From NCBI RefSeq assembly GCF_012489685.1, contig NC_080042.1, positions 83,010,397-83,074,396 of the forward strand: DNA of 64,000 nt, written 5' to 3'. The translations under genes and the position numbers were made by a program. Source of the stretch: Lotus japonicus (taxonomy: Eukaryota; Streptophyta; Magnoliopsida; Fabales; Fabaceae). The notes beneath the pieces are model-generated. The model made no database searches. It was not told the DNA's origin and saw nothing but the letters and a program-made list of their open reading frames with translations. Numbering within the stretch: the stretch's first letter is position 1; every line of letters starts with the position of its first letter. This document shows positions 13,540-28,966 of this stretch, piece by piece.

Positions 13540-16500
13540 ATGAGGTTTCACGTTTCAATTCCTCCGCCGCCATCGCTAATCCTTCTCTTCTTCTTCTTCA
13601 TCATCATCAGCTGCAACTCCTCCCTATCCTCTTTGCAATCCCAACTCGTGCCCCTCCACGCCGCAAAACCCTTCTCCGGCTCTCTTCCACCGCCGTCAGT
13701 TCCCTTTTCCATTTCTGAACCATGATTTCTTGTTGTTGTTGATGTCTGTTCTGTTGTGTCACTGCTAGTTGTTATTTCGTTTTCACAGGAAACCTGCTGC
13801 TGCTGCTACTGCACTCATTGCTGGCCTTGATGGAACTGTTTATCTGGTCGACAGTACTTCTGGGAGAGTCATTTGGTCTTTCTCAACTGGATCCGATATC
13901 TACCATTCTGCCAACCAACAACCCCTCAATGACAACATCAACAATGCTTCTCGGTCCGGCCTCATCGAATGCGGAGATGACTGGGAATTGATCATTCACG
14001 ACACCCACTTCGGTAAAACGGTATTCTCCGTTATTTACACATCATTTTCATTCTCATTGTTGCATCAATCAATATCAATGTAATTAACATGACCTATAAA
14101 CATTAGGCTAGTAGTTGTTTGTTACTTTCTGTATGCGACTTAGCGGTGGTAATTATTGAGTAAGTTGAGTAAAAAGCCCTTCAAGGTACTTTTGATGCAT
14201 ATTTAGTGTTAGCTTCAATAAATCTTTTTATGATTTCGATGATTAGTGCAATGTATACAGTCAATTATACTGGTGTTGAAACTTGTTCTGATGATCGGCT
14301 TGATTTTCCTTTTGTGCGTGTAGAGACTCCCAGAATCTGTTGCTGAATATGTTGCTTTTACACCTATTATGTCAGACGATGGAGCGGTTATACTTGGATC
14401 CAAAAAGAGCACCGTGTTTGAAGTGGATGCTAGAACTGGAAGGCTACTTTGGAGCTATGGTGCTGCTGATTTTGATAATGTTTCTGCTACTGCAATGTGG
14501 AGTGCTAACTGGCAGGGTGTTAGGAATGACCTTAGAACAAAGAATAATGAGCTTGCTGATCCTGCACAGCTGAATTCACCAGAGTTCTTGCTTAAGATAG
14601 TGAGGACTGAATATTTTTTAAAATCTATTGATGGGTCAGGAATGGTTTTGTGGACTATGGCAGTGGCCGAGTTTAAGGCTTTATTACTTTGCCGCCATAA
14701 GGAAAATCCTACTGTGAAGGCTTCATTTGATACAAATGATGAGTGTGCTTCAGACAGTGACAGTGGATTGGATTTTGCCATGCCATACACATGTCAAGAT
14801 AGAAAAATGAAAGAGGTCTACCGCATGCGAAAGAATTTTTTGTTTGAACCTACTGACATAGAAAGATTATCTAGTGCTTATCAGGAGAATGGTATGCTCC
14901 CAATGCCTACTTCAAATCTGATGCTTCCATCACAACCTAATGTTGATAGATTCCTCCCTTTTCATGGTGGCAATATGATGCTTCCTGCACCCGTGCCAAA
15001 TTCCTTACCCTATTTGCAGCCAAAAATCAGGTCAGGTGATAATAATGATAATGTAGCTATGCTCCCTCAGCCTCATATGGAGATCACTCCACCAAGGGAA
15101 GTTGATGTAAATAAATGGTTAAGGGCAATAGTCTTTCCCCTAGGTATTATGATCTTGGTTGTAGTGACCATAAAACAAGTTACCTCAAAGGACCGAGTCA
15201 GTGGGTCAGATTTTAAAAGCTTACCTTCAAAGAAAAAGAGAGCGCGAAAGTCAGGAAAAAACAATATCATTGTTGACAAACAGGGTAAGCACCTGCCATC
15301 AGTTGAGGAGGAGATACTGACAAATAAAGAAACTCAAAGTGAAGCATGGTTGCATTTTGATAACCTTGATAGGCGCAAGGTGGGTAAACTATTTCTTTCG
15401 AATAAAGAAATTGCTAAAGGGAGTAATGGTACAATTGTTCTTGAGGGGACATATGAAGGTCGGGAAGTTGCTGTCAAGCGTCTTGTCAAGGCTCATCATG
15501 ATGTAGCTCGTAAAGAAATCCAAAATCTCATTGCATCTGATTTTCATCCAAACATTGTCCGTTGGTATGGGGTTGAATATGATCCTGATTTTGTTTACCT
15601 TGCTCTGGAGCGTTGTACCTGCAACTTGGATGATTTGATTCATTATTATTCGGATATATCAGAAAACCCAGTGTTTAGCAAGGACCATGCTTCTGAATTT
15701 TTAAAGAAGGCCCAGATGGAGATAGTGACGGATGATATGCAATGTATGTGGAAAGAAAATAGTTATCCATCTCCTCTATTACTTAAACTGATGAGGTTAG
15801 TAATCAACATCTTATTTAATGAACTATTACTGGATGTGATAGATTTCAACTGTCACATTTCCTAGACTCTTTTTTAAATGTCGCATACTCAAATTTCTTT
15901 CTTAGGCAAGACAGAAAAAAATGGTGAGTGAAATCACTTGAATGAAATATTCTGATTGATTATTCCATGAAGCTGAGTACATATATATATACAAGAGTTT
16001 AGGGATAGCTAAATAAGGAAAAGATCTATCCTAATAAAAGATAAAATATACTAAATATATTTATTCCCTATTTATTTTATCTACATATCTCAACACTCCC
16101 CCTCAAGTTGGAGCATATAAATCGTATGCATCCAGTTTGTCACATATATATTTTATCCGGGGACCTCGTAAAGACTTGGTAAAAATATCAGCCAGCTGAT
16201 CTTGAGAGCAAACAGAAGAAGTCTTGATAGTACCACAAAGAATCTTCTCCCTAATAAAATGACAATCAACTTCTATATGTTTTGTTCGTTCATGAAAAAC
16301 CGGATTAGAAGAAAGATGTAAAGCTGACTGATTGTCACATACTAAGTTCATAGGAGTAATCGCACAAAACTTCAACTCCTGAAGTAAGTGCTTCAACCAC
16401 AAGAGCTCACACGTAGTATGAGCCATAGCACGATACTCAGCTTCGGTGCTTGATCTAGCAACAACACTTTGTTTCTTACTCTTCCAAGAGATGAGATTTC

Positions 16501-19500
16501 CACCAATAAAAACACAATAACCAGAGGTGGATCTCCTATCACCTGCATCACCTGCCCAATCCGCATCTGAATATCCAGTAATACTAGTATGACCTCTATC
16601 AGTATAAACAAGACCTTTTCCAGGCGACCCTTTTATGTATTGAAGTATCCGAATAACAGCCTGCCAATGACTCTTACAAGGAGAGTTTAAAAACTGACTG
16701 ACAACACTAACAGAGAATGATATATCAGGCCTGGTCATTGTGAGATAATTCAACTTTCCTACTAACCTCCTATATCTTCCTGGATCAGAATAAGGCTCCC
16801 CCTGGTTAGGCAGAAGCTTCACATTAGGGTCCATAGGAGTATCCGCAGGCTTGCAGTTAAGAAGGCCTGTTTCTTCCAAAATATCAAGCGCATACTTTCT
16901 TTGACAAATAGCAATGCCAGACTTTGACTGAGCTACCTCAATCCCAAGAAAGTAATGCAAAGATCCAAGATCCTTAGTCTGAAAATGCTGAAACAGGTGC
17001 TGCTTAAGAGCTTGTATGCCCTCTTGGTCATCACCGGTGATTACAATATCATCCACATAGACAACAAGATAAATGAACGTCTTTGAGGATGAACACCTAA
17101 AGAAGACTGAGTGATCCGCTTCACAACGAACTAACCCAAACTGCTGAATAACATTGCTGAAACGGCCAAACCAAGCTCGGGGTGATTGTTTCAGACCATA
17201 CAGAGACTTTTGCAATTTACAAACTAGTCCTGACTCCCCCTGAGCAATAAACCCCGGTGGTTGCTCCATATAGATCTCTTCTTCCAAATCACCATGTAAG
17301 AAAGCATTTTTAATATCCAGCTGAAACAAGGGTCAATGTCGCATAGCAGCCATGGCCAAAAATAAACGGACAGATGCCATCTTTGCAACTGGTGAAAAAG
17401 TATCACTATAATCCAAGCCATAAACCTGAGTGTACCCTTTGGCAACAAGACGAGCCTTCAATCGATCAATATGTCCATCAGGGCCTACTTTAACATTAAA
17501 GACCCAACGACACCCAACAATAGATTTCCCTGCAGGAAGAGGAACAAGCTCCCATGTATTATTAGACTCTAAAGCTGTCATCTCGTCAATCATCGCTTGA
17601 CGCCAACCTTTGTGAGATAGGGCCTCCTGTATAGTCTTAGGTACAATAATGGAAGATATGGTAGAAACAAAAGCGTAGTATGCAGGGGACAAGCGATGAT
17701 ATGAGAGAAAATTATAAATAGGATGGGGATTACGAGTAGAACGACTACCTTTCCGAAGGGCAATGGGCAAGTCAACAGGATCCGAAGCAGGAGAGGAGGC
17801 TGGATGAGGAACCAAATCACATGTCTCATTTCCTGCAGAAACTGAGTCGTGGGGCTCATCCGTTACAGTACGTCGTGGGCGACGCTCATAAGTAATGCGA
17901 TAACGAGACATATCAGGAGCTGGCGCTGATGGAGTGGAAGTGTCTGCTTGAGGAGTAACGACCGAAGATGGTGACATAGACACTTGAGGAACAGGTAAAA
18001 CCACAGGAAAGATATCTAGATCAGATTGTTGACCAGTTGTAACAAAGTAAGGTGTATCTTCAAAGAACGTGACATCTGCAGAAGTGTAGAACTTATGTGT
18101 GGATGGAGAGTAACACTTATACCCTTTTTGAACACGAGAGTAACCTAAAAAGACACATTTGACAGCCCGAGCAGACATCTTATCACGACCTGGTGAAAGA
18201 TCATGAACAAAGCAAGTACAACCAAAGACACGAGGCAGAACACAAAATGAAGATTCCCTAGGATACAACATGGAATGAGGAATCTGATTACCCAAAACAG
18301 ATGATGGCATCCGATTTATCAAATATCCTGCAGTCAAAACAGCTTCACCCCAAAACTTTAAAGGTGCATTAGCATTGATCAATAAAGTACGAGCCGTATC
18401 CACAATATGTCTATGTTTTCTCTCAGCTACCCCATTTTGTTGGGGTGTATGTGGACAACTAGACTGATGTATAATGCCATGAGACTTCATAAAAGAGTTA
18501 AAGGAATCAGAAAAATACTCTTTAGCATTATCACTTCGCAGAACACGAATTTTCTTATCAAATTGAGTTTCAATTTCATGACAAAAATTTTGAAAGATAC
18601 TAAACAACTCAGATCTATCTTTCATTAAAAATATCCAAGTACACCTGGAGAAATCATCAATAAAACTGACATAATACCTATATCCTAAGATAGAAGAAAC
18701 ACGACTTGGACCCCAAACATCAGAATGAATGACATCAAATGGATGTAGGGCCCTTTTATTGACACTACTAGGAAAAGACGACCTAACATGCTTCCCAAGC
18801 TGACATGACTCGCATTCCAAAGACTCTAACTGCGACAAGTAAGGCACCATCTTCTTTAATTTGTCCAAACTCGGATGTCCCAGACGACGATGAAGTAAAC
18901 TCGGAGACTCAGCAGCAACCGCACAAATTGCAGAAGATGGTTGTTGTAGATAATAGAGACCATGTGATTCAGATCCTGCTCCAATCATCCGTCCCGTACT
19001 CCGGTCCTGTATAAAGAAGGAATCAGAGGTAAAAGTTATGGCACAACCTAATGATTTGGTTAATTTACTGATAGAAATAAGATTAAAAGCACATCCCGGA
19101 ACTAATAGAACAGAACTCAAAGGTAGTGTAGGAAGAGGAGATGTCTGCCCAACACCGGTGGCTTGTACTTTCGAGCCATTTGCAAGGGTAACATGGTGTG
19201 TAGTTTTGGGTGAAGATAAGTTAGAGAAAAAGGAAGGATTACCAGTGAGATGATCTGAGGCACCGGAATCCAAAACCCAGGATCCAACAGGTGTAGAATG
19301 AGAGTAACAAACTGTAGAATTACCGGTTTGAGCAACAGTTGCTGACGAAGATGATCGTTGAGCGCCCTTCAGCTGGAGATATTCCTTGTACTCATCAGCT
19401 GAGAATGAGTGGTTCTTTGCACCATCAGATTCAACCTTGGACTCCATAGACTGTGCGACATTAGCAGTTTTGTCTGGAAACCCAACTAGAGAGTAACAAC

Positions 19501-22500
19501 GATCCTGTGTGTGTCCATCCCTCTTACAGTAAGAACAATGGAGATTTCCTCTACCTCCTCTTCCACGTCCACCACCTTTACGACCACGACCTCGACCCCC
19601 TGACTCAAAAGAATTTGATATGAGAGCAGAGGAATCAGAGGCTGTATGAGATTCAAGTCTAGCTGAAGTGGCAGATGAAGGAACACGAAGTAAACGATTA
19701 ATAAGCTCCTCCGCTGTAGGAATATTGGGATTAGTAAGGGTCTGGTTTCGAACAGATTCCAGATCCTTATGGAGACCATGCAAAACAAACACCATGAACA
19801 TATTGTCAAGTTTCTCCAGCACCTTCTTCAAATCGTCATTAACCAGCATTGACTTCAGCTCCACAATGGTAGATTGTGCCTTATTCAGGTAAGACGGCAA
19901 ATTAAGATCAGTCATCTGGAGATTTGCCAAATTACGTACTGAATCATACAACCGCTGAATATCATTAGCATAGATGTCCTGTGCCTTTTTCCACACATCA
20001 TAACATGTTTTGTAGGGACGAAAGTGAACAATCAGTCTAGGTTCAATTGCCTGGTATAATAAAGAAACAAGTTGATAATCAGCCTTCTCCCATTCCTTCT
20101 TCTCAGAAGCATCAATATCAGCACACTTTTTAGTAAGGTGCTCGGACAAACCTTGACCCAAAAACCAGATCTCAACAGCATTGGACCAATCTAGATAATT
20201 TGCCTCATTCAACTTCTCAGAAGTGATAACAGGAGTCCCAGAAAAAGCAAATGAGATGAGACTCTTCTTCTCACCCTTGGGAGACTTATCCTTCAGCAAA
20301 TCCTCCATGAAGAAAAAGAACAAACAGAGACAGGGAAAACAACCGCAACCAAACAAATCCAAACACACTTCAAACGAAAGGCTCACTGACTGGAACAGGC
20401 CAAAAAACAGAAACAAGAGACCTCAAACACAGAAACGAACCACAGAAGAGGAATCCTGGAATAAAAACAAGCAAACCCAGAAAAATTGTCAGCGGCGACC
20501 GGCGGCGACGGCAGCGGCTGGCGGTGGCGGCTGATCACGACACAGTGGTGGCAGCAGCGGACTATGGTAGCAGCAGCCAACAGCAGTGGTGGCGGCCGGT
20601 GGTTGCTTCCGGAATTCTAACTGGTAAAAATAAGGGTTAGCCTACGATGGCTGAAACCCTAAACTAAACTAGTAAACCAGAGGGAGACTTGAATCAGAAA
20701 GCTCTGGTACCAACTTGAATGAAATATTCTGATTGATTATTCCATGAAGCTGAGTACATATATATATACAAGAGTTTAGGGATAGCTAAATAAGGAAAAG
20801 ATCTATCCTAATAAAAGATAAAATATACTAAATATATTTATTCCCTATTTATTTTATCTACATATCTCAACAAAATCTATTGGACCTATGGTGTTTATGA
20901 TGTGAAGTTGGTGTTATATGCTTTATGGAACTTGACCTGACTTTATAGACAAGTGAGATATGTATGCATGGATGAGTTTTGTCGGGCCTTTTAGTAATAA
21001 CTAGGGCACCAACTTCCGAGATTAGCCCGCACGTAATGGTTTGATATTGGAAATAGAAATGAAGATTTTATACCATTGTATAGTATTAGATTAGGAAATC
21101 TACTTTGTTGAGGTTGATATGGACAGGCATTGCTTCAACTAAGGGGAGACAATTTTTATGAACAATTGGATGGGTGATCAATGGGGTTGCAAGATCTAAG
21201 GTAGCAGTTTAGTAAAGAGAATATGAGATAATTGACTAGAATAATTTGTGCATGATTTTAATTAGAGAATCCCGGATGATGAGAAAATATAAGGATGGCA
21301 TAAATGGATAAATGATATGGTAGCAAAAATATTGCAGAGTAGTAACCAAGAACAAATGTTTATGAATGCACATGAAAGATTCTGTTTAGTTTCCATTTAC
21401 GATTCTTGTAGTTGAGCCTAGTCATTTGAGCTTGATAGTTGTCTTCATTTAGTGATAGCTCAGACATGGATGACTACTTTCTCAGTGTTTATTTTATTCC
21501 TATTTGTTTATTTTTTTGTTAAAGTCCTTTTGATGTTTTACATTGCAACACAGGGATATCGTTTCTGGGCTTGTTCATCTGCATGAGCTAGGAATAATAC
21601 ATCGGGATTTGAAACCTCAAAATGTTTTGATAACCAAGGAAAGAATGTTATGTGCCAAGCTTTCTGATATGGGGATTAGCAAACGGCTTCTTGAAGATAT
21701 GTCTTCTTTGGGTCATAGTACTACTGGTGAGGACAAAATGTCTGCGTGTTTTTTTAGCATTGTCCATGAGAGTTGCTGGTTGTGTCTAGCATGAGATTTA
21801 TCATCTTGGTGATTCTATATCTATAAGTAAAATTCACTGAACTTTTTCTCTCATCTTTAGTTTCCCACCTTTTTGGGTTTTATTGTATAATACAAGTATC
21901 CTTCATGAGAGACAATATTGCTCGAGGTGGGAACATCCACATCTTTGTGGGTAGCTCTCCAAGCGGTCCCCCCTCCATACACAAGACTCGAGCTTGAAAC
22001 CTTGCTTAAGGGGGAATCAACTCAATCAAGCATGTACTATTTTTTTTTTGGTGTGGGTGGTATGCTTTAGCACACATTTAGTTTTGCTTAATTTTTCTGA
22101 AAAAACAGCTTTCCAGTGATAAATTCTCTTCTTTTGAAAAGATGCCAAATTAAACATGCACTTACTCTACATGTATTTAACTACATAGCTTAACTATTTC
22201 ATTATTCTTAATCTTAAAATAATGTTCAGTGACTTATATTGCAGGATGTGGCAGTTCAGGTTGGCAAGCACCAGAGCAACTTATTCAAGGACGCCAAACT
22301 CGGGCTGTAGATTTATTTAGTTTAGGTTGTGTCCTTTTTTTCTGTATGACCGCAGGTAGACACCCATTTGGAGAACGTCTTGAGCGTGATGTCAATATTG
22401 TGAAAAATAAAAAAGATCTTTTCTTAGTGGAGTTCATGCCTGAAGCTGAAGATCTTATTTCTTGTTTATTAAACCCCGACCCTGATCTAAGGTATATCAT

Positions 22501-24143
22501 TCTCATTCAATGTGATTTTTAGGACAATAGAAATATATGCCCTCACACTTTCGTTAGTAGTTTGCATATTGTTATGCTGACTTTATTTATATGCAATATA
22601 AATGATGTATTTATATATGAATCATTGTTGCCTTGAACATGCATACTTTGAGTTTGCTAGGTACTATCCATATATAGCATGTCAATTATGATTATTTCTT
22701 TAGAGTTCAAAAGTTCAAATCAACATGACTTCTATGCATAATAAAATGGAAAGCATTATCCATTTATCCTATTTTGACAAATCTATGATGATCAATATTT
22801 TGTATTTATGAGTTTTTGAGCACCTCACCATCTGCTGATATCAGTTAGACCTACTTTTAGTTGAGCCTAACATTTGGGAATGGTTTGCCTTTGGTTTTAA
22901 TAAACTTTTACAAATAAAAATTGTTGTGCCCTAGTTTTAGACATGGAGGTTTTCATCTTGAATGCACTGCAGACAGCAGTCATGCACTCAAGCTGTTATG
23001 GAACTAATGCAACCTTCTGGAACATGTTTGCATTGATCTCCAATGGATGTTATCCAAAACCTCGATTTAATGGTGCTGCATGAGCATCTGCTACTGAATT
23101 TTTTTTAACTTCAGTGGCAATTCAGATATTTCAAGATAATTTCCATGTGAGGATATTCAGTTTGGTGTTTTTTTCTAATTGCCAAGAGTTGCTCGCTAAC
23201 ATAAGTTCGGGAAATCATAATAGAGACTTTAACCGTACGGAATACAACTAATAGTGCATGGTACATTGTGTGCATCCTAGCAAATGGCTGCGCCCAGTGC
23301 AAAATGATTTATATCCCCTAGAAATTAGCAAAAGTGTTGAATGTGATCATCAAATTGACAAATTTGAGATTTTATTCCATGGACCATATTCCCTAGCTGA
23401 TAGCTCTCGATGATTAGAGGGTCTGGAAGTATATATTTGTGTTTGTCAGTTTAAGCTAAAAAAATCATTAAAATTATTCTCTTCATGTGAATTCTCAGGC
23501 CAAAAGCAATTGAAGTACTGCACCATCCTCTATTTTGGAGTTCTGAGATGAGACTTTCATTTCTTCGTGAGGCCAGTGACAGGGTGGAACTCGAAGATAG
23601 AGACGCCACCTCTGATCTTTTGAATGCCTTAGAAAGCACTGCTCCAGTGGCTTTAGGTGCAAAATGGGATGAAAAGATGGAACCAGCTTTCATTACAAAC
23701 ATTGGTCGTTACAGGCGATATAAATTTGACAGTGTTCGAGACTTGTTGAGGGTCCTGAGAAACAAACTTAATCATTATAGAGAACTGCCTCAAGAAATAC
23801 AGGTTTGTTTTTTTTACTAGCATTTTCACTCTTTTTTTTCTTCTATAAACACATGAACCTGTTTAGTTACTTTGGAGGTCCCTTATCTAGAATCATGTGT
23901 AACGGACAAATGTTTTAGCAAGCTGGGAAATTACCAAGAATTGATTATCAAGTATTCCTAGAATCATCATGGCTTATAATTTCTTTGTTATTGCCTTATT
24001 AGGAGCTGCTTGGACCTGTTCCAGAAGGATTTAATGACTACTTTGCAAGTCGATTCCCGAGGCTCTTGATTGAAGTGTACAAGGTTATCTGCCAATATTG
24101 CAAAGATGATGAATGTTTTCAAAGATATTTTAGAGGCGATTAG
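13540..24143 (+). CDS. IRE1: IRE1 ER-stress sensor: kinase and endoribonuclease
   Basis: Seven exons join in frame to 907 residues: 13540-13694, 13789-14020, 14324-15795, 21554-21726, 22245-22491, 23499-23802 and 24003-24143. A hydrophobic signal peptide opens the protein. A lumenal sensor with beta-propeller strands follows ([19 protein letters not shown]). A single membrane helix lies near residues 394-415 ([16 protein letters not shown]). The cytosolic kinase has a Gly loop ([12 protein letters not shown]), the lysine in VAVKRL near 514, HRDLKPQN near 635, and DMG in place of DFG, as I recall for plant IRE1. The C-terminal KEN RNase begins near residue 775 ([18 protein letters not shown]) and keeps HYRELP. 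In plants IRE1 senses unfolded proteins in the ER lumen and splices bZIP60-type mRNA. Intron 3 is 5.76 kb because a copia element sits in it; without the element it would be about 0.8 kb. All exons look intact. Confidence 0.93.
15931..15935. repeat. Target site duplication of copia element, left
   Basis: AAATC directly abuts the left LTR and is repeated at 20873-20877 directly after the right LTR. Five bases is the expected duplication size for LTR retrotransposons. Confidence 0.88.
15936..16095 (-). repeat. 3' LTR of the copia element
   Basis: 160 bp, identical by eye to 20713-20872. Read on the minus strand it starts TGTTGAGATATG and ends CATTCAAGT. It contains an AT-rich region with a TATATATATG stretch that could serve as promoter or polyadenylation region. 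Confidence 0.92.
16103..20308 (-). pseudogene. Copia gag-pol polyprotein with one in-frame stop
   Basis: One frame of about 1,400 codons runs from an ATG at 20308 ([12 protein letters not shown]) to the stop at 16103, broken once by TGA at 17335-17333. In order there are a Gag region; a CCHC zinc knuckle ([14 protein letters not shown]); the protease signature DSGASDH; a pre-integrase HRRLGHPS; an integrase core with [15 protein letters not shown] and [10 protein letters not shown]; reverse transcriptase from TWELVPLP through YVDDIVITG; and RNase H with SDADWAGD and STEAEY. The stop falls early in the reverse transcriptase, at a place where relatives usually have tryptophan. Frame continues on both sides, so this is a point change, not a frameshift. 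The frame also extends upstream of the ATG to 20416, but that part is probably leader. Confidence 0.92.
20309..20712 (-). promoter_or_regulatory. Copia leader and primer-binding site
   Basis: Between the 5' LTR and the gag start lies a leader with a very GC-rich, triplet-like stretch (about 20490-20600: GCC, GCTGCTG, CCACCACTG units). The primer-binding site TGGTACCAGAGC (minus strand, 20712-20701) is complementary to the 3' end of initiator Met tRNA and touches the LTR without a gap. Confidence 0.8.
20713..20872 (-). repeat. 5' LTR of the copia element
   Basis: 160 bp and identical by eye to 15936-16095. On the minus strand it starts TGTTGAG at 20872, and its 3' end touches the primer-binding site at 20712. 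Confidence 0.92.
20873..20877. repeat. Target site duplication of copia element, right
   Basis: AAATC directly after the right LTR matches 15931-15935. The pre-insertion intron can be read as GAGTG-AAATC-TATTGG. Confidence 0.88.
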
Positions 24144-25208
24144 TGCCTTAGCGTTGTTTGGATGGCTTGAGAATTTACCTAAAGGTAAAGAACAGTTGTT
24201 TGCAGCATGGATTTATAACCTCACCTGGCAGATTTTTCAAGACATGTAACACATATGCGAACAATTGTCACGGATTAATCTAACACAAGGTTTCAATGGA
24301 AGACCATCTGTATAGCCCCTTGTGGTGTGAGGATTCAACTCAATGTATATTAGTATATTTTACAAGGCTAGGATCTAGGAACTTACTTGACTTTAACCAC
24401 TTAGTCACAAAAAATTGAAAATTCAGTATATCGAATTTCTCATAATTTCCAAGGTCATATAGTGCCCGTTGCTGTTACACAAGGAGATAAAATTGTGACA
24501 TTACAAAGGTGAATGAATTTTCATTTATACTGATTTATTCGGTCTCTAGTTGAAAAGTTCATAAATTGGTTATTAGTTGTGAAATTGTTCAGTTTATCTG
24601 TGATTATTTTAGGTTATTGATGATATGATGTGTCAGCTTGTATTGTACTGAGTCTATCAAGTCATGTATATATTAGTTATTTTCAATTTAATTTTTGAAT
24701 GACAAATTTCAGTCTTTTACCAACAAACTTGTAGATTTGCCAGGATTATATTCTGATGATGAATATACACAAGTTTGCTATAATGAGAGTAGACAGTGCT
24801 ATTGTTATTTACACGTGTTATTGTTATTTATTAGCCCCTTCTCCTTTGTAGACGTGATATATCATAAAATCCGCAAAAACATTGAAAACGCAAGAATAGA
24901 AGCAAGACTTTAATCTAAGATAATCAAATACAAGCAAATATCAAATTATAATCTGTTAGAAACATAGGACGAGTATATGACAGTATTATCACGATTGTAG
25001 ACAACAGCATGGAATTAAAAATGGCGTTATATTATATTCATATTTGATAACATTTTTTGGTATATGTTGAAAATGAGAATCAAATATAAGAACTTAAATT
25101 TGGATTACTCCATATATATCTACTAAAGAAAGAAAAGTACTACTATTAACTTAATATTTGGCTATCTGCAAAAGGGGTGACACAGATTTGGTATAAGTGG
25201 CTAGACAA
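24144..25208. other. Intergenic region between the convergent IRE1 and GLR genes
   Basis: About 1 kb holding the 3' ends of both genes. No supportable coding region is seen. The 24695-24913 open frame lacks family motifs and is AT-rich. Confidence 0.5.

Positions 25209-28966
<3,758 letters not shown>

Larger units (their letters stand above)
15936..20872 (-). mobile_element. Full-length Ty1/copia LTR retrotransposon in IRE1 intron 3
   Basis: The element is 4,937 bp in reverse orientation to IRE1. It has two 160-bp LTRs, a primer-binding site of initiator-Met-tRNA type (TGGTACCAGAGC on the minus strand, 20712-20701) abutting the 5' LTR, and a polypurine tract (minus strand, AACTTGAGGGGGAG, just inside the 3' LTR at about 16096-16109). 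The domain order protease, integrase, reverse transcriptase, RNase H is diagnostic of Ty1/copia. A perfect AAATC duplication flanks it. The LTRs are identical by eye, so the insertion is recent. Confidence 0.95.

Noticed and set aside
20223..20534. Basic 103-codon frame on the plus strand
   Set aside because: Antisense to the copia gag start and leader; Lys/Arg/Gln-rich only because of the opposite strand's Phe/Cys/Leu codons.
21920..22040. Repeat-like segment in an IRE1 intron (AAGACTCGAGCTTGAAACC)
   Set aside because: It resembles fragments common in plant introns, but no ends, duplication or family could be established.
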